A DNA stretch of 64,000 bases from contig MCFL01000029.1 of the NCBI GenBank assembly GCA_002102555.1, positions 248,001 through 312,000 of the forward strand, in the 5' to 3' direction. This DNA comes from Catenaria anguillulae PL171 (taxonomy: Eukaryota; Blastocladiomycota; Blastocladiomycetes; Blastocladiales; Catenariaceae). The notes under the pieces were generated by a model. That model did not search any database and was not told where the DNA came from. It saw only the letters and a program-made list of their open reading frames with translations. The position numbers and the translations under genes were made by a program. The first letter of the stretch is position 1. Each line of letters opens with the position of its first letter. Positions 33,554-43,323 of this stretch are shown here, in pieces.

Positions 33554-35099
33554 ACAGGGTTGTCGAGCCGGTAACTCTTCTGGTGCGCGTCGCGCAATCG
33601 GTCCAACTAGCTTGCAGCGCTCCTTCCACAACACAGTCTGGACGGTCGTGGAGGCGATCGCAACAACTTGTGCCAGGATGGATGCAAGATCGGGGAACTG
33701 TTGCCGCAGATGCACATCAACCACACATGCCGCCGTTGCTCGGATCTTGGCCGTACTCATGAGCCGCTCGACAAGGGTCTTTGCCAGTCCACAGTGCGCT
33801 GACATCTTTCGGCGCCGTAGCAGCTCCACCACTTGGTCGTGCACATCCAACCGGCACGTCCAGAGAGTGTTGGCAAGCGCCGGGCATCTGTACCAGTGCT
33901 GCTGGTCGTCAAAGGCGCCACATAGTACGCAATTCGGGGATGGCACCTGGGTCGGCCAATACTTGTGGAGCTGAGCGCGAGTTGGCAGGTGGCCTGTCAA
34001 AACCTTGACGCCGAACGTGACTGATGAGTCGTCAGCAAATGACGCAAACATGGATGATGCCTTGCGACCATTGCGAATGGCTCCGTTGAACACCATCAAA
34101 TCCGGCTGGCCAACCAGTTTGAGCATGTACGAGTACAACTCGATACGGGATTGCACCTGCACTTGATTCCGAATTGCGCGACCCACCTGTGCGTACACCA
34201 ACTCATGGCCGATCTGCACTAGCGCACCAAAGTCGATCTTGCCCAGAAACTGTGGTGACAGGGCGCACACCTCGCGGCAATTTGCACCACAGCGAGCCAG
34301 CTCGTTTGCCTTCTCATTCTCCGCGTTCCCATCATGGCCCTTGACCTTGACAAGCTCTAGCACAATACCCCTTTCTTTGACTAGTGCGCAAAGGACGAGT
34401 AGCAAATCGTGCAGTGGCGACAGGTGACGTGGCGCAACTGCTTCTGTATCGGACAAGCCCAGAAACATTGGGATGATCTGCACAGCAACCGCTGAGTCGG
34501 AAAAGACACGCGCACGCGACCCAACGGGAAGTTTGTCAACAATTGCAAGAACAGCAGCAACCTCGGGGCGTGATGAGCTGGTCGGAGCAGGCGGCAGTCG
34601 GCCGAAGATTTCCAGGTTGAGCTGGGGGCAGTGAGCACCGAGTCCCATAACGGCATCAGCCGTATTTGTAGCGGGTTGCAGCGAGCCGTCGGTCCAACAG
34701 TCAAGGATTGTGCCATGGTGCGTTGTGAGCGGTTGCGTGACATTGGCGAGAGGTGGAGCTGAGTAGGCTGAGATTGAATGGTGGCCGTCGTCATCACCGT
34801 CGCTATCGTCACTGTCAACATCCATATCATCCTGGACATACCCAGGGAAGAAGCTGGACATGTATGGGCAATGCTCAGGCAGTTCGTGGTTAGGCGCTAG
34901 GACGACATACGCGTCTACACCGTCCCGACGCATCGTGAGAGACTTGGCTGAGATGGGATATGTGCAAGCAAGTGGAACGGTGACAAGGCAGTCGGGCACG
35001 TCACGAGTTGTCGGTGCCAGTCGGCAGTTACCTGTATCGCCGCAGTCGAGGCACAAGTGGTAGACTTGCCACATGACGTGACGCATTTAGGTACATGTA

Positions 35100-35370
35100 C
35101 TATCATTTTCCTCTTCTGATGATACTTGTACAGGTTGCTGGACTCAATATGTTTTACCAATACTTGCCCCATGCAAACGCGGTATTTTTGCAAGAGTCAG
35201 GGCAATACTGGTACTGGCTCATGATTCCAAGAATCACTGATACTACCTGTCAGTGTGGTGAGGATATACAGATACTGATTGGTATGGGCTGCGTGGACAG
35301 ACATGTACCAATACTGGTCAGTTCTGATGCAAAATACTGCTATTGGCCTGTGGATTGAGGATACTGTTGG
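35100..35370. repeat. Left subterminal motif cluster of the hAT
   Basis: Repeats of ATACTG/CAGTAT and ACCAATACT in both orientations (for example near 35158, 35207, 35271, 35306, 35334 and 35360). Such subterminal motif clusters bind transposase in hAT elements such as Ac and Tag1; binding here is inferred. Confidence 0.6.
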
Positions 35371-35462
35371 CCACCATTGACAGAAATGAATGATGCTGTT
35401 ACTGGAAAATGCCTTTACTATAGAAAACATGGATACATTAGACAAAATACACTACAAGATTC

Positions 35463-37464
35463 TCACCACCAGGCAGGCACATCCGGGCACTTCACAAGGG
35501 AATGCTTGTCTAGCGACTCTGCAACAAGCTGCATCACCTTCTTTCCTTCCAAAGACACACCGCCAAAGCCAAGCTCCTTCAGCTCATCTTCTGGTACTGC
35601 TGACGACAATTGTGCACGGATTGCCTTAATCTCCTCCTTGGACAAGTGGCACAATGTCTCATGGATTTCAGTGATCTTGCCCTGAAATCCCGAACGGCCA
35701 GAGTCTGGGCGGGCAGCAAGCACACAAAACAACACAGGGCCAAAGACCATGTACAAGTGCATGAGGCACCGGCAGTACGACACATAGTTTGCCTTTTGGC
35801 ATTCTGGCACGGCCTTCAAAGCTGAAAGTTTGACTTTGCGGGGAATGTTGACCTTGACCTGATGTTGTTTCTGTGCATTTGTTAGCTCAAGGTCAAAGGA
35901 GCTTGCCACCATTGTGGCAACGACCAAGCTTGCCGGCACAGTGTGATTCGGCTTGCTGGTCAACACATCCACCTCACCCTCGGGAGCAACGCGATTGGAT
36001 ACTTCGGACAGCATCCACAAGAAGTCGGTCAAGGCACCCATGGCAGACAAAACAGCCGCCGTTCCTTGTGCCGACTCAGCAGCCTTCCACCCACTTTGCC
36101 GGCCAATGCCTGCATTCAACACCCCCTTCAACTGCTCCCAGACCGTAACACCATTGCTTGCCTTCATACGTTTGTGCCCCTCCTTGGCCCAAGCGACGTA
36201 CTCGGAGATCCTGTTCCCCAGGATCATCTGCAAAAAGAAGAAGAAAAAAAGTCCGTTAGCATGAAGTCTTCGGCAGCCGAAGACTTTGCCTCGGTGACGT
36301 GGTGGATCAGCACGCGATCGGCCATGACGATCGACAGCCCGTGAAGCGGTGAAGCAGGCTCAATGAGATGTGGCAGCGGCTGACACGGAGGCCGAGGCAA
36401 GTGATAAACAAGCTAAATATACATACCTTGCTCGCAATGGAGTCACCACTGCCAACCACCCCATCACCGGCAACGATAGCCTTACGCCGCCGCTTGGGCA
36501 CCGGCGCCACCATGGCCTCAGACGCGACATCCTCCTCTCCGTCGACATCGCCAATAGACCGCTTCTTGGACTCTTGAGGGTCCTGCTTGACAGCGCCAGC
36601 AACTTGGCGCTCGCCCACAAACACGATATCTGGTGTGTGCAGGTCCTCGCCCTTGTCCTTGCCCTCGCCCTTGCCCTCGTCCTCGCCCTCGTCCTTGTCA
36701 GCAAGTAAGGACAAGGACTGCACAATGGTTTCGATTGCGGCATTGTCCTTACCGATCTTGGCTGTCGAAGCGAGCTGCTTGTACAGGCCGACTACGCATC
36801 TACACAAAAGAGCAGCATGAGTACAACCAGTCGTTTGCAGATTGATACAGAAGTTGAAAGCCACGTACTTGGCCACAATTTCGGGTGTCACCTCGTCCAG
36901 CGCAATGGGCAAATGGACCTTGTACCTGGAAGGGACTTGATCAAGGCCAGCCGACATGGCGCCAGGCGAGGCGGGCGGGCCATCGGTGGTAGTGGTCTTG
37001 GCCGACATGGCGCCAGGCGAGGCGGGCGGGCCATCGGCAGTAGTGGGCTTGGCCGACATGGTGCTGGGCGAGGCGGGCGGGCCATCGGTGGTAGTGGTCT
37101 TGGCCGACATGGTGCTGGGCGAGGCGGGCGGGCCATCGGCAGTAGTGGGCTTGGTCGACATGGCGCCAGGCGAGGCGGGCGGGCCATCGGTGGTAGTGGT
37201 CTTGGCCGACATGGTGCTGGGCGAGGCGGGCGGGCCATCGGCAGTAGTGGGCTTGGTCGACATGGCGCCAGGCGAGGCGGGCGGGCCATCGGTGGTAGTG
37301 GTCTTGGCCGACATGGTGCTGGGCGAGGCGGGCAGGCCTTCGATGGTCAAAGAAGTGGTCATTCTGTCAGGGGTGTCTGTGATCTTTGATAGCATGATAT
37401 TCGCCAGGGGAGAATGAAACAAGCTGTTGCTTTCAACTGTGCCCCAGTCAATTGAACCTGTCAT
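35463..37464 (-). CDS. Second gene of the hAT, unknown function, two exons
   Basis: Exon 1 runs from a Met at 37464 (an in-frame Met at 37575 is also possible) to 36427. A 199-bp GT-AG intron (36426-36228) joins it in phase 0 to exon 2, 36227-35463, ending VPAWW. The N-terminal part has about eight copies of a 17-residue repeat (TTADGPPASPSTMSAKT type). Then come an ordinary domain (HLPIALDEVTPEIVAKYVAF), an acidic/basic run of Gly-Glu-Lys-Asp, a PKRRRK nuclear-signal-like patch, and a helical C-terminal domain with two hydrophobic segments (YMVFGPVLFCVLAARP). I do not recognise it. It is divergent from the transposase and inside the same terminal repeats, so it is probably an accessory gene of this hAT lineage or a captured host gene. 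Confidence 0.7.
36264..36286. repeat. Perfect palindrome in the second gene's intron
   Basis: AAGTCTTCGGC-A-GCCGAAGACTT: 11-bp arms with a one-base centre. Related to three palindromes in the transposase intron at 39802-39962. Confidence 0.85.
36950..37350. repeat. 51-bp tandem repeat in the second hAT gene
   Basis: About eight copies with a 51-bp period (for example CATGGCGCC at 36955 and 37006), alternating between two slightly different versions. They encode the 17-residue Pro/Thr/Ser repeat on the minus strand. Copies are nearly identical, so copy number has changed recently. Confidence 0.85.
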
Positions 37465-37945
37465 GATGCGTTTAGAACTCGAGCTGGATTGCTGGCAACA
37501 TGAATGGAGATTCTGTCTCAGGACGTCATGTTCATTTAGCTCAGTCGGTTCGCATCTGCAATCAATACAGAACATCAGTGTATCGAACCTGACCGTTATT
37601 GTTTTGGTTAGCCGGGCAATGTCACATGGTTTTTTTGAAAGGTGTCAGGCAACAGAAAACAAGCAACTTGCTGTCAAGGCAGTGTTTTTTTTTTTCTCTG
37701 GCGGCGATGGAAGATCGTTCAGTCTCACTCTCCACCATTATGTACACTGACCATGATGTACCCGATAACCTATTGAGCAAGCCAGATGTTACCATGCACA
37801 AATGCCGCTGACAACACCGCAAATCACTCGAAAACTTGGCACATACAACTGAATGGCTCACAATGTCAGTGCATGTCGGCAAACTCGCATAAAATGAAAA
37901 CCCTCTGACACATTCTGTAATGTGCGATTGGCTGCGACACACGGA

Positions 37946-38632
37946 CGGCACTCACCTTTCGACAAGCTATTCACGGGCAAACCAATTGCTGCGAATCTTT
38001 TGATACCATTGGTATGTCGGCGGCATGCCGGCAAGTGGTCGAAATCGCATTGTCTCACGACTAGCACCATGTCACGTCCGTTCATGTGCATGTTTCCCGA
38101 CATGAACACTTGGCGGGAAATGGACTGCGGCACATGAGCGGCACTCACATTTCGACAAGATATTCACCGGGAAACCAATTGCTGCGAATCTTTTGATACC
38201 ATTGGTATGTCGGCGGCATGTCGGCAAGTGGTCGAAATCGCATTGTCTCACGACTAGCACCATGTCACGTCCGTTCATGTGCATGTTTCCCGACATGAAC
38301 ACTTGGCGGGAAATGGACTGCGGCACATGAGCGGCACTCACATTTCGACAAGATATTCACCGGGAAACCAATTGCTGCGAATCTTTTGATACCATTGGTA
38401 TGTCGGCGGCATGCCGGCAAGTGGTCGAAATCGCATTGTCTCACGACTAGCACCATGTCACGTCCGTTCATGTGCATGTTTCCCGACATGAACACTTGGC
38501 GGGAAATGGACTGCGGCACATGAGCGGCACTCACATTTCGACAAGATATTCACCGGGAAACCAATTGCTGCGAATCTTTTGATACCATTGGTATGTCGGC
38601 GGCATGCCGGCAAGTGGTCGAAATCGCAACGA
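37946..38632. repeat. 193-bp tandem repeat between the two hAT genes
   Basis: About 3.6 nearly identical copies; the block starting CGGCACTCAC recurs every 193 bp (about 37947, 38140, 38333 and 38526). Each unit has GCCGGCAAGTGGTCGAAATC and ACTTGGCGGGAAATGG. The GGCAAGT core is also in the terminal repeat (GTGGCAAGTCTA). It lies between divergent genes, so a shared promoter, enhancer or transposase-binding role is plausible. Confidence 0.85.
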
Positions 38633-38833
38633 TGACTCTGACTCGCAATTGGCCGTTTGCACCAGGCAGCAGATCATGTGTGACCATGTGATGGATAAAT
38701 CGATATCAGAATCAGCTCCCTGCATTTCCCATGTGCCCTTGTCAGCGGTGTCGGCAGAGTGTTTGCCTCACATGGCTGTGACCTGGCTCCCTTTGGCAAT
38801 TACTAGTCAGCCATCCACATTCGCAGGACAAAC

Positions 38834-41800
38834 ATGACAACCACCACCTCCTCAGGCTCAGCGGGTCGCAAGAGACAAGCTTCTCGCTCCCCGGACCGCC
38901 AGCCAGCAGTCAACAAGCGGCCCAACATGAGCGATGACGTGATTTCACTCGATGACAGCGACCATGGTATGTTGGCCCTTCCCTTCTTCATGCCCCACTC
39001 CAGTTTCTGAGTCCCATTTCGCTTTCTGCCAAAGCAGAATCAACCGATCAATCCACCACCACCACCTCCACCAACACATCGCATCAGCCCAAACCTTCAA
39101 CCAAATTGGGGGCATACGGCAAGTACTTCTTCCCTCCGAACCAGAGCCCAGATCCTGCCGAGTACGCCGACGTCCTCCACCGCCTCGCAACTGTTCTGGG
39201 TATGACTGGGGCCACTCTGCCAATGGCCGCAACTTTTGAAACTGCCGACAACCTCTACCTTTGCCGCCTTTGCATGGCCAAGGTTGTCAACAGCACGCAC
39301 ACGACCACCAACCTTGCCTCCCACCTCTTCCACCACCATGAAAAGTTCATGAGCAAGCAAGAAGATTTGAAAGACGCATTCGCTTCCGCCAAAAAGACCA
39401 AGAACAAGGAACCTGGCCGAGGGCAAACTGACATCCGTGCCGCCATGGCTGGGCCAGCTGCAGGTGCTCGGCGGCCCAGCCCTGCACAACAGGCCAAATT
39501 TGACGAGGCGGTGGTTCGGTTCTTGGTTGGGACGAATCAGTCAATCCGGGTTGTGGACGACAAAAACTTCCGCGAGCTTATTGAATTGGCTGGGGGCAAG
39601 TTCCGTTTGTTTGGGCGCACAACGATGACCAAACGGATTGTTGCGTCGTCTCAAAAGGTGATTGAAGAGCTCCAAACGCTCGTCAAGGGCTCGTCGTCCA
39701 AGTTTAACATCATCATGGATGGGTGGACTGCGGGGAATCAAGTGCAATTTTTTGGTATGTTCATTTTCACTGCCCATCACGATCCTTCCCTACGCGTTTG
39801 CAAAGTCTTCAGGATCCGAAGACTTTTTGCTGTCCATGTCTCTCTCCCTGCCTACCTCCCAAAGTCTTCAGGACCTGAAGACTTTTAATATTGCCTCAAA
39901 ACTCCCCTTCTCTACCTCTACCGCCATCTCGCCCAGCAAAGTCTTCAGGATCCGAAGACTTTCACCCTGTGCTGCTTAACGCGTTCCTGTCTCATCAACT
40001 GTGCCGCTGTCTCACTTGATCAAACAGCAATCACCGCGTCCTTCCTCACGATCGACGATCAACATGCAATCCACCACCAAGCTCTCCTCGACTTTGTCCC
40101 AACCAATGCCAAGACTGGTGACGAAATTGCTCATCTAATCAAGAACGTGCTTGCTACATACAACATCACACTTGAGCAAGTTGTTGCGCTGACAATGGAC
40201 AATGCCTCATCGAACACAAAAGCCCTTGATACCCTCAACGGCGTGCTTCGCAGGGAAGGCTCGTCCCACAAAATTGAGGGCGTGTACTGCCTGCAGCACA
40301 GCACCAACCGAGCTGCGCAACGGGTCATTGACATTCTCCACTGGCTTGTACCTGGGGTATGTGATTAAACTTGCACTGGTTTTCTGTCTGCATCAGTTTG
40401 ACTCTGACTAACACACCACTTGCATTACCAGCTGAGGAAACTCCTGTCGGCACTCTACTACAGCCCAACCATCCGCACAGCGCTTGAAAAGGCGTGCAAT
40501 GCAGCAGGTATTCAATACAAGGTCCCTCGACATGATGTCCGGACACGTTGGAACAGCACCTGGGAAGCCCTCAATCGACTACTGGAATTGAAGCCAGCCA
40601 TCCTTCTTGCGTCCACTTGGGTTAACGATGAACGTCTTGGGTTGCTTGAAAAGCACCATTGGGACTACGTTGGTTTGTGCCCTTCATTTGTTTTGCATCC
40701 TGCCAGTGATCCACCTGCTGACTTCATTCTTTTGCTAGAGGAATTTGTGGAACTGCTTTGCCCTTTCTGGGAGTACACACAGTTCACCGCTGCTGGTGTT
40801 GATACATGGACTTTGCCGTGGGTCTTACCATGCTACGATGGACTGATGGACACCTTGGACGAGTTTGTTGCCTCCCGTTTGCACCCATCAGATTTTGCTC
40901 GCGTTGATCAAGAAGATGTGCTCAGCGCTATCAACCTCAAGCAGGCACCAGCAGATTTTGCTGCGAATCCTTTGTTGGGCGATGATGCAGCTGGCTATGT
41001 CATTGGCGAGTTTGATCAAGATGAGGAGGAGGACGAGGAAGGCAAGGTAGCCGAGGATGGCCTTGAGAGCGAGAGGGCCAAGGAAATCGAAATGGCGTTT
41101 GGCGGTGTTCATGATTCACAGGCAACCAAGGATTCCAGTGCACCTGACATCATTGGTGGGCAAGAATCCGTCTTTGCACTGATTAGCGAGGATGATGACG
41201 ACGAGAATCAGCTCATCTTGGATCTGGTTTCAGTGCAAGGCCGGGTCAAGGAAAAGGTTGACAAGGAAAAGGTCCCCAAGGACAAGCTTGCCAGTAAAAT
41301 GGCTGGTGCTGGTACACTGTCCCTTGCCGGATTGACGCCAAAGCAAGCCGCTGCTGTTGCAGCAATTGCTTGCTATGGGCTCATCCTCAAGCACTTTAAC
41401 AACACCAGCGACCTGCACAGTTTGTCGACATTGTTGGATCCAGAAACCAATGGCGGTGACACGGTCAAGCGCTGGGAAAACGACCAGAGTTACTTCCAAG
41501 TGTATCTCCAGGAACCGTATGTTTGAGCTGTTTGCCATTTGCCCGCGCAACTGTTTGCTAACCTCAAGACGGATTTTGCTCTGGCAGACTTGAGCAGCGT
41601 GTCAAAGCACTCTTGCCCGAGCCTGCATCAACAGAAAAACAACAGCAAGCAAGCATCGTGAGTGCCAAGAAAGGCGTCAGCGGCCTTGCCAAGGCAAAAG
41701 CAAGGATCCTCGGCTCAGGCAGGAACCAGCAGAACCCGAGGCCGGCTGGCATTGACGCCATTCAAGTTGAGCTGGGTTTGCTGAAGTCTGAGGCACTACG

Positions 41801-42056
41801 TGCAAGTGCATATGCTGAGGAAGATGGGAAAGGTGTTGACTCGTTTGCCTTTTGGCATGGGCAAAGGGATCGGTTCCCAATGCTGCATTCGGTGGCAAAG
41901 GACCTGCTCCCCATCGCAGGTACATCCACCAGTGTCGAGCGCATCTTCTCTGTCTGCCGCAACATCCTGCGGCATACTCGTGGTCGCATGTCAGCTCAGC
42001 TGTTCCGGGCGACCGTGTTGAAGAAAATGGCCATGTTGTCTGAGGCCGAGGAATGA
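38834..42056 (+). CDS. hAT transposase, five exons, apparently intact
   Basis: Exons 38834-38966, 39038-39754, 40028-40356, 40432-41516 and 41588-42056 (introns 71, 273, 75 and 71 bp, all GT-AG, phases consistent) encode 910 residues. A BED-type finger (CRLCMAK, then HLFHHH) lies near residue 115. The RNase H-like core has IMDGWT (first Asp), LTMDNASSNTKAL (second Asp) and the YCLQHSTNRAAQ motif. An acidic insertion follows (EEEDEEGK). The C-terminal hAT dimerisation domain has FWHGQRDRFPMLHSVAKDLL and GTSTSVERIFSVCRNIL with the catalytic Glu. A cut-and-paste transposase acting on the flanking terminal repeats. No stop or frameshift is seen; the nuclear-signal-like GRKRQASRSPDRQ is at the N-terminus. 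Confidence 0.88.
39802..39962. repeat. Three palindromes in the transposase second intron
   Basis: At 39802-39826 and 39938-39962: AAAGTCTTC-AGGATCC-GAAGACTTT. At 39861-39885: AAAGTCTTCAGG-A-CCTGAAGACTTT (12-bp arms). All share the AAGTCTTC/GAAGACTT arms with the palindrome in the other hAT gene's intron. They could fold into RNA hairpins or be protein-binding sites. Confidence 0.85.
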
Positions 42057-42119
42057 TGTGGTGTGTGTTCGTCAGATGTTGCTCCATTTTAGCTTTATTG
42101 TACGCATAATGTATTCTCC

Positions 42120-42345
42120 CAATTTTTATGATCAGACTATTTTACAAATACTGCCCATTTAAATGCTGATACTATGCCAACATCAGATTCCTGAATACCA
42201 ATACTGCCTGAGTACCAGACTCTGAAATACCAATACCACCCACCAATATACTGAAAAATGGTGAAAAAATGCCCAAAAACCAATACTGGTTCTCAAAAAA
42301 ATCTCGCAAGCGACAGATACCAATACAGCAGTATCACCATTTTTG
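42120..42345. repeat. Right subterminal motif cluster of the hAT
   Basis: Repeated ACCAATACTG/ATACTG and their reverse (for example near 42146, 42166, 42200, 42234, 42280 and 42322). It mirrors the left end. Confidence 0.6.
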
Positions 42346-42449
42346 AGTATATACTATGTGGAAGGCAAACCCAGTATTGAGCACGTGGCAAGTCTAACAA
42401 GTGGAGTAGAGCGTGGTCGGGGGGCACAACACCCCGCGCAATTCCTTGG

Positions 42450-42999
42450 TGGACGCCCCGCGGCTCACAGGGCCAGCCCAAGCGGTGAGGCGTTTGGCTT
42501 GACCATCCACCTCAATCCAGGCGTGTTTTTTGATGCGGCATGATCCAATGCCACGGACGTTAAGAACGTTGGGGGGAAGGGCGCTAGTACTGAACACCAT
42601 CTTGTAGATCGCTTCCTGCGGCAAGTCGGGTTTGGGGAAATTGTGGAGGGGGTAGAGCCCAATGAACAGAAGCTGCGTCATTTGGAGCGCCAGTCGGACA
42701 GCTTGCCCAATGGATCCAACAGCCAGGTCGCCAGGGGGGATCGGAATGACAACCGCGTATTCCTTGTACTCATCGCTGTTGGATCCAATATCAACCTGCT
42801 GACCACCATGGCGCTGCGCGAGAGCCTCATTGCGAATCTTCTTGTCACGCCTACGGACTAGGGTGAAGCCATCGTTGGTGGTAGCGTCGGGTTGTTGGTG
42901 ATAGCGTTGCTGATCGGCGTCTGGCATTTCAACGTCGCCGGCTGTCGATCCAGGCGGCGGCGGGTCACCAGCGCTTGTGGTGGCGGCGTTGGTGGCCAT
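42450..42999 (-). pseudogene. LINE B1 ORF1 (gag), N-terminal part
   Basis: Starts MATNAATTSAGDPPPPGS at 42999 and runs to the B2 target duplication at 42435-42449. Carries WIEVDGQAKRLTAWAGPVSR, which is shared with the LINE D gag at 46200-46280. Confidence 0.8.
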
Positions 43000-43113
43000 G
43001 GTGGGCAGTAAGAGTCGGTGTACAGATGTTGTTGAAGTAATTGCACAAGCTTTCAATTGTGTATTCATAGATTTTTCCATTTCCCAACACAGTGTTATGC
43101 TGGGAGGGGGTGA

Positions 43114-43323
43114 TGTTGGGGTTGTGTAGGAGAGTGCATGTGTATGCCGTTCATGTGTGTGCATGTGATGAGTTATTGAGTTGTTGTGTGTTTGTGTTTG
43201 TGATCCGTGACCCAGCAGTTGGGCACAAACCCATGGTTACCTCTTCAGATAATTCTGGGTCGTCTAGTATATACTACCCGTGCTTGATGACCTTCTAGTC
43301 TTACCTATGCAAGCACGCCAACA
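43114..43323 (+). repeat. gypsy LTR with a short purine tract attached
   Basis: 210 bp, ends TGTTGG...CCAACA, roughly 96 percent identical to the LTRs of the element at 22651-29594. It is preceded by the same CTGGGAGGGGGTGA purine tract that precedes the full element's 3' LTR, so it is the 3' end of a longer gypsy copy rather than a clean solo LTR. It is older than the full copy. Confidence 0.85.

Larger units (their letters stand above)
31682..35052 (-). pseudogene. LINE B2 ORF2 C-terminal part (RNase H to end)
   Basis: Minus strand from 35052: HLCLDCGDTGNC, CPYMSSFFPGYV, RNase H with DCWTDGS, SRPEVAAV, FSDSA and VKGHDGNAENEKA (catalytic residues present), then CVLCGAFDDQQHWYRC and CVVDVHLRQQFPDLAS. 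It is open down to about 33570. The gag-only element then interrupts it, and the rest continues from 32008 (PCPCAHCQEERVSRP) to about 31682, followed by the 3' UTR. Confidence 0.8.
35061..42396 (+). mobile_element. Autonomous hAT DNA transposon, two genes
   Basis: 7336 bp with terminal inverted repeats TAGACTTGCCAC (12 bp, then a near match) and an 8-bp target duplication ACAAGTGG (35053-35060 and 42397-42404), the hallmark of hAT. Removing it restores the LINE B2 sequence seen at 19260. It contains a minus-strand gene of unknown role (35463-37464), a 193-bp tandem repeat (37946-38632), a plus-strand five-exon transposase (38834-42056) and ATACTG-rich subterminal regions. Everything needed for mobility appears intact, so it may be active. 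Confidence 0.92.
31333..42434 (-). mobile_element. LINE B2, 5'-truncated, inserted in LINE B1 ORF1
   Basis: Flanked by a 15-bp duplication CGCGCAATTCCTTGG (31318-31332 and 42435-42449). Its poly(A) is at 31333-31341 and its truncated 5' end at 42434. Net length is about 2.2 kb: the 3' part of ORF2 plus the 3' UTR. It carries a gag-only element (32025-33553) and a hAT transposon (35061-42396). Same family as B1 and very similar to it. Confidence 0.9.
17080..43097 (-). mobile_element. LINE B1, near full length, interrupted by other elements
   Basis: A non-LTR retrotransposon of about 8 kb net. Its poly(A) is at 17080-17091 (as T), ORF1 starts at 42999, and ORF2 runs from 30038 to 17443. It is split by a gypsy element (22651-29594) in the endonuclease region and by LINE B2 (31333-42434) in ORF1. 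Domains in order: gag with zinc knuckle, APE-type endonuclease, RT, RNase H and a C-terminal CX2C...HX4C region. The 3' end reads CATGTGGTAGTGACCC before poly(A). ORF2 carries several frameshifts and stops, so this copy is dead. Confidence 0.88.

Noticed and set aside
36817-37417. Long plus-strand frames rich in Arg-Gly repeats across the 51-bp minisatellite
   Set aside because: They are mirror frames of the repeat in the minus-strand hAT gene, which has matching exon structure; the Gly/Arg protein is a by-product of the GC-rich unit.
37946-38632. CRISPR-like array
   Set aside because: The 193-bp units are directly abutting tandem copies with no unique spacers, in a eukaryotic DNA transposon.
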